Assembly: GCF_004745865.1 (NCBI RefSeq)
Contig: NZ_SRKZ01000004.1
Location: 372,001-436,000, forward strand
Direction of reading: 5' to 3'
DNA from: Hymenobacter wooponensis
GTDB lineage: Bacteria; Bacteroidota; Bacteroidia; Cytophagales; Hymenobacteraceae
DNA: 64,000 nt
Position numbers and translations under genes: made by a program. The notes under the pieces were generated by a model that was not told where the DNA came from, ran no database searches, and saw only the letters and a program-made list of their open reading frames with translations. Below are positions 1 to 9,534 of the stretch, in pieces; within the stretch, counting starts at the first letter, position 1, and every line of letters starts with the position of its first letter.

Positions 1-11
1 TCTCATTTAGT

Positions 12-1418
12 ATGAGCAAGGGTATGATTTGGATACGCTACTGGGTGCTGCTCGCTATGCTATGGCTAGCAGCACCCAGTCGTGCCCAAAATGTACCGCC
101 TACTCAGCCTCGCACCACGCGCATTCTGTTCGTGCTGGATGCCTCGGGCTCTATGCGGGCGCCGTGGGAAGGCCAGCAGCGCTGGGACGTGGCCAAGAGC
201 CTGCTCTCCAAGATGGTGGACTCGTTGAACACGTATCCGCACCTGGAGCTGGCACTGCGGGCCTACGGGCACCAGCACGACAACAAGGAGAACAACTGCG
301 AAGACTCGAAGCTGGAAGTGGCATTCGCGCCTAAAAACGCGGCGGCTATCAAGGCCCGGCTCAAGACCATTGAACCGAAGGGCAACACGCCCATCACCTA
401 CTCCTTGTTGCAGTCGGCCCAGGACTTTCCGGTGGATAAAACGGCGCGCAACGTACTCATCCTGATTACCGATGGCCTAGAGTCGTGTAAGGGCGACCCG
501 TGCGCTACTGCCGTGGCGCTACAGCGCAAGCACGTCTTCCTGAAACCCTTCGTGATTGGGATTGGGGCCGAGCGGGAATTTGGTCGGCAACTGGAGTGCC
601 TAGGCCAGTACTACAACGCCGCGGATGTCAAAACCTTCCGCACCATTCTCAACGATGTAGTAGCCCAAACCCTGGCCAAGACCACCGTGGCCGTAAACCT
701 GACGGATGAGGCCGGCCGGCCCGTGGAGTCGAACGTGAACATGACGTTCATCAACAACGTCACGGAACAACCGGAGTACAACTACGTGCACTTCCGCGAC
801 GCCCAGGGTAAACCCGACGTGCTCGACATTGACGCCCTGCAGAGCTATGATCTGGTGATTAACACGGTGCCCCCGGTGCGGCAGCAGAACTTGCCTATCC
901 GGCCCGGTAAAGCCAACGTGCTCACCTACAAAACGCCGCAGGGCACGCTCTGGCTGCAGAACCCGGCTGCGTCGCCTAACCCCTATGGCACCGTGCAAGC
1001 GGTGGTACGAGCAAGAGGCAACGCGGCCACGGTGGTAGCGCTGCCCTTTGGCAACCGGCAAAAGCTGCTGGCCGGTGATTATGAGGTGGAGCTGCTGACC
1101 CTACCCCGCCAAATCAAACGGATTTCGGTGAAGCAGGGCCAAGAAACGGCCGTGACCTACGAAACGCCCGGTATACTCAATATCGTGTCGGATCTGAAGG
1201 GCTACGGCAGCATCTACAAGCTCAACAACGACGAGTCGCAGACGTGGGTGTACAACCTCCCCGAGGGCGGCAGCAGCAAGATCAATCTGCCCATGCAGCC
1301 GGGGGCCTACCGCCTCGTGTTCCGCACCAAAACCGCCACCGGCAGCCAGTTTACCGATGTGCGCAACTTCACCATTCGCCCGAGCCAAACCAGCTCGGTT
1401 AGCATTTTCGGGAAATGA
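12..1418 (+). CDS. Secreted von Willebrand factor A domain protein
   Basis: The 468-residue product starts with a cleavable signal peptide (hydrophobic run at residues 8-22, then SRAQ), so it is exported. A VWA domain follows at about residues 36-220 with the metal-binding MIDAS motif DASGSM at 43-48 and a later TDGLESC segment. The second half (about 225-468) is beta-rich with no motif I recognise, like the carboxypeptidase-regulatory-type repeats that often follow VWA domains. VWA domains bind ligands through a divalent metal. The ligand here is unknown. The stop codon overlaps the next start by ATGA, so the two genes are probably translationally coupled. Only 11 bases precede the start, so its promoter is outside the window. 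Confidence 0.8.
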   Translation: MSKGMIWIRYWVLLAMLWLAAPSRAQNVPPTQPRTTRILFVLDASGSMRAPWEGQQRWDVAKSLLSKMVDSLNTYPHLELALRAYGHQHDNKENNCEDSKLEVAFAPKNAAAIKARLKTIEPKGNTPITYSLLQSAQDFPVDKTARNVLILITDGLESCKGDPCATAVALQRKHVFLKPFVIGIGAEREFGRQLECLGQYYNAADVKTFRTILNDVVAQTLAKTTVAVNLTDEAGRPVESNVNMTFINNVTEQPEYNYVHFRDAQGKPDVLDIDALQSYDLVINTVPPVRQQNLPIRPGKANVLTYKTPQGTLWLQNPAASPNPYGTVQAVVRARGNAATVVALPFGNRQKLLAGDYEVELLTLPRQIKRISVKQGQETAVTYETPGILNIVSDLKGYGSIYKLNNDESQTWVYNLPEGGSSKINLPMQPGAYRLVFRTKTATGSQFTDVRNFTIRPSQTSSVSIFGK

Positions 1419-2203
1419 TGAAGATGCAAGGAAACTCGACTGACCACTGGCAAGCTCAGCATGACGAGCTTTCAGCCGCCGCTCAGCAACTATCTGAGCT
1501 AGGCCACGCTACACTTCTCGGCGTATTCTCGCCAGAGGAAGTGAGTGGCCTAGTGCATACTATTGAAGCCGCCAAAACTAGCTCCGCCAACTTCCGGCGT
1601 AGCCAGGATGTGTTTGCCATCCGCAACCTGCTGGGTGAAATTCCACAGCTGCGGGAGCAACTCCTGACGCCGAAGCTGCGGGCGGTGCTGGCGACACTTT
1701 TTCCGGACGCTAGGCCACATCTAACGAAGGCCATATACTTCGATAAGCCCGCCGGCTCCAACTGGCTGGTAGCTTGGCATCAGGATGTAATGATTAGCGT
1801 AAATCACCGCTTGGAACTGAACGGCTACGGCCCCTGGACGAGCAAAGGTGGCGATGTAACCGTGCTGCCACCCCGCGAAATCCTGGAAAGCATCATCACC
1901 GTGCGCCTCCATCTTGATGATTGCGACGCTACGAACGGTGCCCTGCGCGTAGTGCCGGGCTCGCATCGGCATGGCGTCATTCTGAATGACCAGCACTCGG
2001 ACTACACCCCAGCGGCTGTTACATGTGAAGTGGAAGCCGGTGGCTTAATGCTGATGCAGCCTTTAACACTGCATGCTTCTAACCGCAGTACCAGTGCCCG
2101 CCCGCGCCGCGTGATTCACCTAGAGTTTAGCGCCGCGGAGCTGCCAAGTGGCCTACAGTGGCGAGAGCGGCTGGAAGTAGCACCAGAACAAGCAGATAAG
2201 TAA
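1415..2203 (+). CDS. Phytanoyl-CoA dioxygenase (PhyH) family protein
   Basis: The 262-residue protein has the fold signature of Fe(II)/2-oxoglutarate oxygenases of the PhyH family. An HxD iron-binding pair lies in WHQDVMI at about residues 121-125, the mid-region has VRLHLDD and GALRVVPGSH, and a distal LTLHASN supplies the third iron ligand, followed by an arginine-rich RRVIHLEF likely to bind 2-oxoglutarate. Such enzymes hydroxylate small molecules; the substrate cannot be told from sequence. No signal peptide is visible, so it is cytosolic. The start overlaps the upstream VWA stop by four bases. An in-frame ATG four codons in is an equally possible start. Confidence 0.82.
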   Translation: MMKMQGNSTDHWQAQHDELSAAAQQLSELGHATLLGVFSPEEVSGLVHTIEAAKTSSANFRRSQDVFAIRNLLGEIPQLREQLLTPKLRAVLATLFPDARPHLTKAIYFDKPAGSNWLVAWHQDVMISVNHRLELNGYGPWTSKGGDVTVLPPREILESIITVRLHLDDCDATNGALRVVPGSHRHGVILNDQHSDYTPAAVTCEVEAGGLMLMQPLTLHASNRSTSARPRRVIHLEFSAAELPSGLQWRERLEVAPEQADK

Positions 2204-2258
2204 CGTCGTGCTCAGCACGACATTCAACTCAACGATACACTCCCAACCTACCAATAGC

Positions 2259-3215
2259 ATGAAAGACTTCCCCTACACCGAATCGAAAGACACCCGTAGC
2301 GGCTTTGGCGCGGGCCTGCAGGAGCTGGGTAAAACCAACCCCAACGTAGTAGCCCTGTGCGCCGACCTGATTGGCTCGCTCAAGATGGATGCCTTCATCA
2401 AGGACAACCCCGAGCGGTTCTTCCAGGTGGGCATTGCTGAAGCCAACATGATGGGCCTGGCCGCTGGTCTCACCATTGGTGGTAAGATTCCGTTCACGGG
2501 TACCTTCGCCAACTTCAGTACGGGCCGCGTGTACGACCAGATTCGGCAGAGCATTGCTTACTCGGGCAAGAACGTGAAGATCTGCGCTTCGCACGCGGGC
2601 CTCACCCTGGGCGAAGACGGCGCCACCCACCAGATTCTCGAAGACATCGGGATGATGAAGATGCTGCCCCACATGACGGTCATCAACCCCTGCGACTACA
2701 ACCAGACCAAAGCCGCCACCATCGCCATTGCCGATTACGAAGGTCCCGTGTACCTGCGCTTCGGCCGCCCGGTAGTGCCCAACTTCACGCCCGCCGATCA
2801 GACATTTGAAGTAGGCAAAGGCATCGTACTCAACGAAGGCACCGACGTGAGCATCTTCGCCACGGGTCACCTGGTATGGAAAGCCATTCTGGCTGGCAAG
2901 CTGCTGGCCGACAAAGGCATCAACGCCGAAATCATCAACATCCACACCATCAAGCCCCTTGATGCCCAGCTGATCCTGGAGTCGGCGCGCAAAACGCGCT
3001 GCGTGGTAACGGCCGAGGAGCACCAGATGAACGGTGGCCTAGGCGACTCAGTAGCCCAGCTGCTGGCCCGCGAGGAGCCCCTGCCCCTGGAAATGGTAGC
3101 CGTTAATGACTCTTTTGGCGAGTCGGGCACCCCCGACCAGCTGATGGAAAAGTACGGCCTCAATGAAGCCGCCATCGTGGCCGCCGTAGAGAAAGTAATG
3201 GCCCGCCGCAAGTAG
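2259..3215 (+). CDS. Transketolase C-terminal subunit (split transketolase)
   Basis: The product (318 aa from MKDFPYTESK) corresponds to the pyrimidine-binding and C-terminal domains of transketolase: FFQVGIAEANMMGLAAG (the glutamate that activates thiamine diphosphate), SHAGLTLGEDGATHQ and later VTAEEHQMNGGLGD. With a separate N-terminal subunit it would move two-carbon units between sugar phosphates in the pentose phosphate pathway. The open frame extends to 2208, but conservation starts at 2259, so I chose that ATG. In many Bacteroidota the N-terminal half lies just upstream; here the upstream gene is a PhyH oxygenase, so the partner must be elsewhere. A long hairpin follows the stop. Confidence 0.88.
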   Translation: MKDFPYTESKDTRSGFGAGLQELGKTNPNVVALCADLIGSLKMDAFIKDNPERFFQVGIAEANMMGLAAGLTIGGKIPFTGTFANFSTGRVYDQIRQSIAYSGKNVKICASHAGLTLGEDGATHQILEDIGMMKMLPHMTVINPCDYNQTKAATIAIADYEGPVYLRFGRPVVPNFTPADQTFEVGKGIVLNEGTDVSIFATGHLVWKAILAGKLLADKGINAEIINIHTIKPLDAQLILESARKTRCVVTAEEHQMNGGLGDSVAQLLAREEPLPLEMVAVNDSFGESGTPDQLMEKYGLNEAAIVAAVEKVMARRK

Positions 3216-3220
3216 GTTTC

Positions 3221-3295
3221 TGCTTCCTCTCACAATAGCAAAAAGCTCCCGCAGCGTGAAGTTGCGGGAGCTTTTTGCTATTGTGAGAGGAAGCA
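3221..3295. terminator. 33-bp perfect inverted repeat, bidirectional terminator
   Basis: Arms 3221-3253 and 3263-3295 are perfect reverse complements separated by nine bases. The inner part is the usual A-run, GC-rich stem and T-run of a bidirectional intrinsic terminator. The pairing then continues outward for about 15 more base pairs, which is unusually long. It separates the convergent transketolase gene and the minus-strand gene at 3333-3876. Confidence 0.85.
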
Positions 3296-3332
3296 TTCTA
3301 TCAGAGCAGCGGTAGACCTATACCAGTTGCCC

Positions 3333-3876
3333 TTATGGCCGGAGGTTCGCCAGCCGTTGTTCTAGCACGGCATCTAGGTAGAGCCACTGTGAGCGGTTGG
3401 CGAAGGTGTAGTCTTGGTAGCAAGCCAAGAAGGCTTCAGTTTCGTGGTACCACCTCCTGGATGTCCTCGTCAGAGCCAGTGGCGCAACGCTCAAAGTCAG
3501 CCGCTAACCCATAGATCCACCCTACTTCCACCTCCGATTCTACCAACAAGCGTAAGCGGTACAAGGCCCGTAGCACCTGGCCTAGTGCTCCAGCACTAGT
3601 GGCTAATTGCTGCTGTAACCAGGCTAGCGCGGGACGCACAGTATAGGTTTCGGGTGGATATACTTGGCCGAGGTAGGCCAGTACCTGTTCCTTGTCGGTG
3701 CGAAGGAGCAGATACAGCTCTACCAAGAAAGTTTCTGGGGTTTCTTCTCGAAGCAGCAGTTCGTCTACCCAGTCACTGACTTCAGACAAGGCAAAAACTT
3801 CCAGCTGCAGGCCTAGCCGCACGTAGAAAACCGTCTCCGCGCCCGATAAATCCCTAAACTCCGCTTCCAGATCCAT
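3333..3876 (-). pseudogene. Hypothetical gene with a +1 frameshift near its 3' end
   Basis: The first frame runs 146 codons from 3876 and stops at 3436 after DEDIQEVVPRN. One base out of register, the next frame continues without stop for about 34 codons (beginning YHETEAFLACYQDY) to a TAA at 3333-3335. It has the same protein-like composition and fills the space before the terminator. Removing one G near 3446-3453 would join them as QEWYHETEAF and give about 180 aa. I do not recognise the family. The protein is acidic, leucine-rich and predicted helical, with no signal peptide. The shift could be a real mutation or a sequencing error. Confidence 0.6.
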
Positions 3877-3990
3877 GGCCTCGCAAAGTGGTGTTAATAG
3901 GTTCGGTAAGTAAAGCCCCCACCACCGTACAAAGCAGGCAGGCGTTTCACTTGCTTTACACGGCGTACGTATGCAGCCGGCCTGAGCAGG

Positions 3991-5086
<1,096 letters not shown>

Positions 5087-5162
5087 ATGTGTTAGCTGTT
5101 AACCTTAACGTAAAGCAGAATGATAAGGCCATCCTCGTCCGTTTCTGGGCCGCGGGAACGCG

Positions 5163-5813
5163 CTACTGTTTGCTACCACACTCAGCGCAAAAGCGCTGGT
5201 CGTGCTTCATGGTTGTTCCGCAGCTAACACAAAACTTCTCCTTGCCTTGGGCAATGGCGCTGGGTGTGCCGCACTGGGCGCAGAACTTTTGCCCGGGGCT
5301 CAGCTTGGCCTGGCAGTTGGGGCACTGCACTAGGCCACCTTTGTTGAGGAAGTCTAGCTCCTGGGTATAATCCTGCTGGCGGGTTTTATTCCGGATTTGC
5401 TCGCTGGCCGCCTGCCGTTGCTGGGCCGAAAGCTCTTCCTGCTCGTCGGGGGCGCAGGTTTCGCAGAGGCCGGCGCTGTGGTTCCAGCACACATCGGGGC
5501 ACACCCAATGGCCGCAGCGGGTGCACTGCTTGAAGTACGCTTTGCCTTCCTGCACGGCTTTCTCCAGGGCTGCATCGTGGGCCTTGCCACCAATAGCGCG
5601 CTGCACATGATAAGCCGCGTTGCCAGCATCGTAGAAGCTTCCTCCAAACAGGCTGCCTGCCGCCCGCATTAATTCTCCCGCAATACCAATGCTGTTGGGA
5701 TGAAAGCGCGACATGTGCCCGTTGCGGCACTTATCGCAGTAAAATTTAAACTGAAATCCTTTGTCAGTGGATAGATCATCGTGGTTGGCGACGAACTGAA
5801 TCAGGTTGCTCAT
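5163..5813 (-). CDS. Multi-zinc-ribbon protein
   Basis: The 216-residue cytosolic protein has at least four cysteine knuckle pairs: CDKC at about 26-29, CTRC...CPDVC...CETC in the middle, CPNC...CAQC near 164-182 and CVSC...CAEC at the end. The last two form the double zinc ribbon (DZR) pattern found in regulatory and scaffold proteins of unknown partner. A glycine-rich segment at about 45-65 separates the first ribbon from the rest. It has its own upstream spacer on the minus strand ahead of cheB. No catalytic motif is visible, and the function is unknown beyond metal binding. Confidence 0.7.
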   Translation of the reverse strand: MSNLIQFVANHDDLSTDKGFQFKFYCDKCRNGHMSRFHPNSIGIAGELMRAAGSLFGGSFYDAGNAAYHVQRAIGGKAHDAALEKAVQEGKAYFKQCTRCGHWVCPDVCWNHSAGLCETCAPDEQEELSAQQRQAASEQIRNKTRQQDYTQELDFLNKGGLVQCPNCQAKLSPGQKFCAQCGTPSAIAQGKEKFCVSCGTTMKHDQRFCAECGSKQ

Positions 5814-5946
5814 AGCAGAAGGTAAAGGCTAAGTGGACGGCTAAATGTAGGGATATCTGAATATCTCTTCATTCACTAGGCCACCGGGTCAGAAAATTTC
5901 TGCCCGTATACTTGCGCACCTTTCGGGGGTTCCTCATGCACTGCCT

Positions 5947-6693
5947 ATGCGCCAGTTTTACGTTTTTCTTGCGTGCCTGCTACTGATCTGCGCCGCCGCT
6001 CCCAGAGTGCACGCGCAAAATCAGCAGCAGCGCGATACCACGCTCATTGTGTACACTGGGCAGCTCACGGGAGCCTACAGCCGCGGGGGCGTCAGCCGGA
6101 CGCTGTTGTCCACTACCCACTCGGTTACGTTCACGCGCGGCCAGCACTACGGCCTACCCATGACGGGCAGCTTCATTTATGGCAAGCAAGATGGGTTTCT
6201 GAAAGAACGTGAGCTACTGCTCAATGCCACCCCCTACTACTACAAGGGGCGCTTTCGGGCCTATGCCCTGGGCGGGTTTGAAATCAGCAACCTGCGCGGC
6301 ATTACGAGCCGGGTGCAACTGGGCGCCGGCCCCGGCTGGGCATTTTACTCCGATACGCTGGGCCGCGAGGTGTCGGTAAGCAACCTGATTATTCGGGAGA
6401 AAACCAATTTTCGTGATGGCTCTTCTCGGCTCACCACCCGCAACTCGGCCCGCCTGAAAGTAAGCTACTCGCGCAGTGTGGTTACGCTTAGCTCCATTAC
6501 CTTCTACCAGCCATCGGTTATTGACTTTGGCGATTACCGCTTCAGCAACCTTACCACGCTAGCCCTGAAGCTGCCCCGCAAGTTTTCCGTCAATTTCAGC
6601 TACAACTACACCCACGAGAGCCGTGTGATTGAGGGCCGCTTCCCCGACAATACCAACGTAACTGTGGGTGTGGCCTACAGCACTTCTCGGTAA
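5947..6693 (+). CDS. DUF481-like outer membrane protein
   Basis: The 248-residue protein begins with a signal peptide (hydrophobic residues 5-20, cleavage near VHAQ). The rest is alternating beta strands rich in Tyr, Ser and Thr, with segments such as YYKGRFRAYALGGFEISNL and GPGWAFYSD, and it ends in Tyr-Ser-Thr-Ser-Arg. This pattern fits the DUF481 (YdiY-like) small outer-membrane beta barrels. The function of the family is poorly known. It is a monocistronic plus-strand gene between two minus-strand genes. Confidence 0.62.
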   Translation: MRQFYVFLACLLLICAAAPRVHAQNQQQRDTTLIVYTGQLTGAYSRGGVSRTLLSTTHSVTFTRGQHYGLPMTGSFIYGKQDGFLKERELLLNATPYYYKGRFRAYALGGFEISNLRGITSRVQLGAGPGWAFYSDTLGREVSVSNLIIREKTNFRDGSSRLTTRNSARLKVSYSRSVVTLSSITFYQPSVIDFGDYRFSNLTTLALKLPRKFSVNFSYNYTHESRVIEGRFPDNTNVTVGVAYSTSR

Positions 6694-6708
6694 GGCCTCG
6701 ACCTAGGG

Positions 6709-7683
6709 TTAGCGCTTAATAAAGGTGGCTACGTAGGCCAACCCAGCTGGGTCATTGGCAATTGCAGAGCCCGATAGGTAGCTTAACAAGGGATATATGG
6801 GCTGCTTGAACACACTGAGGGTGGCGTGCTGGCCCAGCAGAATTTCCCGGATAGTGGTGGAGCCCTGGCCCATAAGCTGCGGAGCGTAGTGGCGTGGTAC
6901 TTTCTGCTCATACAGGAAAGTAGCCAGCCCAGCTACCACAATGGGGTCGGGGGCATTGAGAGCTTGTATGTACTCGGGCACCACCTGGGGCCAATCGGTT
7001 GGCCCAACTGCGTGGTAGTTGAAGAACGTTTGTACGAGCTGCAAGGTGGCAACCCCAAGGTTAGGGTCGCGCAGGAAGGGCAGCAGTTGGTACACTTCGG
7101 CGGCTGTGTGCACCTGGGAGCCGGCCTGTACCAGAGCCTTTTCACGAACTGAGTCGGGGGCGGCACTATGCAATACTGCTACGCACTGCGCCACCGTGAG
7201 TGGCCTAGAAGTTTGTAGCAACCGCAGGGCCTCGGCATAACGGGCGGCCTGGTAGCGCGGGTATTTCCGGCGGATGGCTGTAACCGCCGCCGTATCCTGA
7301 GCTAGGGCGGCAAACAGACTCTTACGGGCCATCTGAAATTCCAGGCTTTGTAGTTGCTTAAGGTGCATAGCAGCGTTGAGCTGAGCAGCCACGCGGGGGT
7401 CGGGAGCGGCGGCCGTGCGGTAAGGCGTGCCAGTATCGGAGCGCAGCGTCACGAGGTACTGGTCATCATCTAGCCAGATTACTTGCGCATCCTTATAGCC
7501 CATCGGCCGAATAGCCGCCATGCACACCGTTGCTTTTTTATGGTTGAGAGCCGCCACGAAGTTTTCCCGCGTTTGTCCACTCGGTAACCCCCACACTTCT
7601 ACTTGGCTAGCCTTAATTTGGGCCACCGAGGGTGTTACCTGGCTGCATACCCCCATCAAAAGAGCGAACAAATATTTCTTCAT
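6709..7683 (-). CDS. Secreted hypothetical protein
   Basis: The 324-residue protein has a signal peptide (MKKYLFALLMGVCSQVTPSVAQ). The mature part is mainly helical, with repeated leucine/alanine-rich helix pairs in the second half (about 175-320) that could be HEAT-like. I recognise no family and no catalytic motif. It is convergent with the DUF481-like gene, with 15 bases between the stops. Its upstream region (7684-7824) is shared divergently with the sigma factor gene. Confidence 0.6.
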   Translation of the reverse strand: MKKYLFALLMGVCSQVTPSVAQIKASQVEVWGLPSGQTRENFVAALNHKKATVCMAAIRPMGYKDAQVIWLDDDQYLVTLRSDTGTPYRTAAAPDPRVAAQLNAAMHLKQLQSLEFQMARKSLFAALAQDTAAVTAIRRKYPRYQAARYAEALRLLQTSRPLTVAQCVAVLHSAAPDSVREKALVQAGSQVHTAAEVYQLLPFLRDPNLGVATLQLVQTFFNYHAVGPTDWPQVVPEYIQALNAPDPIVVAGLATFLYEQKVPRHYAPQLMGQGSTTIREILLGQHATLSVFKQPIYPLLSYLSGSAIANDPAGLAYVATFIKR

Positions 7684-7824
7684 GCTACACGCGTATATAG
7701 TTGGCTACTAACTAGTACTCTCTTCCTCCGCTTCTCGCCTAAGGTAACAGTTCAAGTAGTATTAAACCAACGGCCGCCAACTCCCTCTAACCTAGTATAA
7801 ACCGCCCCTAACCCGCTCCCCTGC

Positions 7825-8376
7825 TTGGAAGATCAGGAGATACTCGCCAAGTTCGACGACCCTGCCTCGCGCAATGTGGCCTTCAACCAGCTAGTGCGCA
7901 AGTACCAGCAGAAGGTGTACTGGCACGTGCGCAAGATGGTCATCGACCACGACGATGCCGACGACCTGACTCAGGACGTCTTTATGAAAGTTTGGAACAA
8001 CCTGGCGAATTTTCGGCGGGATGCTTCTCTGTACACCTGGATTTACCGCATTGCCACCAATGAGTGCTTGAGCTTCCTGTCGTCGAAGCGCCGGCGTTTT
8101 TTCCTGCCCATCAATGATGTAGGCGCTGAGCTGGCGGCTAAACTAGAAGCTGACCCTGGCCTAGCTGGCGATGATATTGAGCGCCGCCTCCAGAAGGCCA
8201 TTCTGCGCCTGCCTGATAAGCAGCGGCTGGTGTTTAATATGAAATACTACGACGAAATCACTTACGAGCAGATGGCTGAAATCACGGGTACCTCTGTGGG
8301 AGCCCTAAAGGCATCATATCATCATGCCGTGAAAAAAATTGAACAATACGTGATGGAAGAATCCACGCGTGATTAA
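7825..8376 (+). CDS. ECF-type RNA polymerase sigma factor
   Basis: The 183-residue protein has sigma region 2 at about residues 22-92 (DDADDLTQDVFMKVWNNLANFR, then YTWIYRIATN) and region 4 at about 127-178 (LPDKQRLVFNMKYYDEITYEQMAEITGTSVGALKASYHHA, a helix-turn-helix for the -35-type element). The start is TTG at 7825, since there is no ATG between the in-frame stop at 7798 and region 2. It heads a three-gene run with a single-span membrane protein and a Spy-like protein, the usual layout for an envelope-stress sigma factor with its anti-sigma factor and target. Confidence 0.9.
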   Translation: MEDQEILAKFDDPASRNVAFNQLVRKYQQKVYWHVRKMVIDHDDADDLTQDVFMKVWNNLANFRRDASLYTWIYRIATNECLSFLSSKRRRFFLPINDVGAELAAKLEADPGLAGDDIERRLQKAILRLPDKQRLVFNMKYYDEITYEQMAEITGTSVGALKASYHHAVKKIEQYVMEESTRD

Positions 8377-8406
8377 ACTTCGCGGCCTCCGTCGCCTCTA
8401 AGAACC

Positions 8407-8862
8407 ATGAATACTCCTTTTCGTCTGGATGACCATAAGCGCCGGTCGCAGCCGCTGGCTTCGCCACCAGACCGGTACTTCGATCAGCTCCCGAGCCGCG
8501 TAATGGCGCGTGTGCAAACCACCCCAGATACTGGCCTAGCCGGCACTTGGGGTTGGCTCCGGCACCTGTCGGCACCCGTACGAACGGCCCTGGCCTCGGC
8601 GGTGGTACTGGGCGGGTTTGCTACCTCCTTCTGGCTGACGCAACCAGCCGCGCCAGTTGCTAGCTCCGCTACGGCGCTGGCGGCCGTGCCGCAGGCCGAG
8701 ATGGTACAATATCTGTTAGCCAGCGACCAACGCGTGACCCTCTCTGACTTGGCCGAGTTCTCCAACACTCCGCCTGATTTATCCGACGCGTATCTGCAGG
8801 CCTCAGCGGCAGAGGTACAGGATGCTTTGGATAGCCAGCCCAGCGAGGACCCGTATTATTAA
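8407..8862 (+). CDS. Single-span membrane protein, probable anti-sigma partner
   Basis: The 151-residue protein has a basic cytosolic N-terminus (about 1-55), one predicted transmembrane helix (about 60-80, VRTALASAVVLGGFATSFWL) and an external acidic tail ending SEDPYY. Position 30 bases after an ECF sigma gene and topology suggest an anti-sigma role. There is no visible zinc-binding HxxxCxxC motif, and I cannot place it in a named anti-sigma family. Treat the role as inference from context. Confidence 0.55.
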   Translation: MNTPFRLDDHKRRSQPLASPPDRYFDQLPSRVMARVQTTPDTGLAGTWGWLRHLSAPVRTALASAVVLGGFATSFWLTQPAAPVASSATALAAVPQAEMVQYLLASDQRVTLSDLAEFSNTPPDLSDAYLQASAAEVQDALDSQPSEDPYY

Positions 8863-8890
8863 CTCACTGTTGTTTTCCCTGCAACCGCAC

Positions 8891-9376
8891 ATGAACTATC
8901 TCCTCCGTAGCTTCTTGGTAGTGCTGCTAGCCACGATTTCGCTGACGGCTACTGCCCAGGCTCCCGCTAGTCATCAAGACCGCCTGAACCAACTCGAAAA
9001 CGCCAAAATTGCTTATCTCACCGACAAGATTTCGTTGACTCAGGACCAAGCCCAGAAGTTTTGGCCCGTCTACAACGATTTCACTACCAAGCGGCGAGAA
9101 CTCAACCGCCAGATGCGCCAACTGCGCACCACCAGCCCCGACGGCCTCACTGACCAGCAGATCAAGACCAACCTCGATCAGGCAATGGCCATGCGCGAGC
9201 AAGAGGTGAAGCTGGAGCGTGACTACTTCAACAAGTTCCAGAAAATCCTTAGTATCCGGCAAGTAGGCAAGCTCTACAGCGCCGAGCGCGACTTCACCCG
9301 GGAAGTCATTAAGCGCGTGGCCGACCGCCGCGGAGGTCCTGGCCGCGGCCGCCCCGATGGCCCGCAGGAGAACTAG
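8891..9376 (+). CDS. Spy/CpxP-like periplasmic protein
   Basis: From the ATG at 8891 the product is 161 aa, with a signal peptide (MNYLLRSFLVVLLATISLTATAQ) and a mature helical, charged protein. It includes LTDKISLTQDQAQKFWPVYNDF, which matches the LTxxQ-type helix of Spy/CpxP periplasmic chaperones and their Bacteroidota relatives. The C-terminus is rich in Arg, Gly and Pro. An upstream in-frame extension would overlap the preceding gene and lacks a signal sequence, so it was not used. It is probably part of an envelope-stress response with the sigma factor at 7825. Confidence 0.68.
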   Translation: MNYLLRSFLVVLLATISLTATAQAPASHQDRLNQLENAKIAYLTDKISLTQDQAQKFWPVYNDFTTKRRELNRQMRQLRTTSPDGLTDQQIKTNLDQAMAMREQEVKLERDYFNKFQKILSIRQVGKLYSAERDFTREVIKRVADRRGGPGRGRPDGPQEN

Positions 9377-9403
9377 TTTCAGAGTTTTTCTGCTTTAGAT
9401 GTT

Positions 9404-9431
9404 AAAAGCAGCTGCCGAGGCAGCTGCTTTT
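9404..9431 (+). terminator. Intrinsic terminator after the sigma/Spy cassette
   Basis: A 13-bp perfect stem (9404-9416 with 9419-9431) ends in a run of T. It lies 27 bases after the Spy-like stop codon. Confidence 0.85.
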
Positions 9432-9534
9432 TTGTTGTCTGGCTGAACCAACTGGCCTAGCGTGCTTGTAGCAGGTTGCTAGGCCACCCACCGCTTCCGG
9501 CGTACCTTTGCGGCCCCATTTGCTTTTGTAGTCT

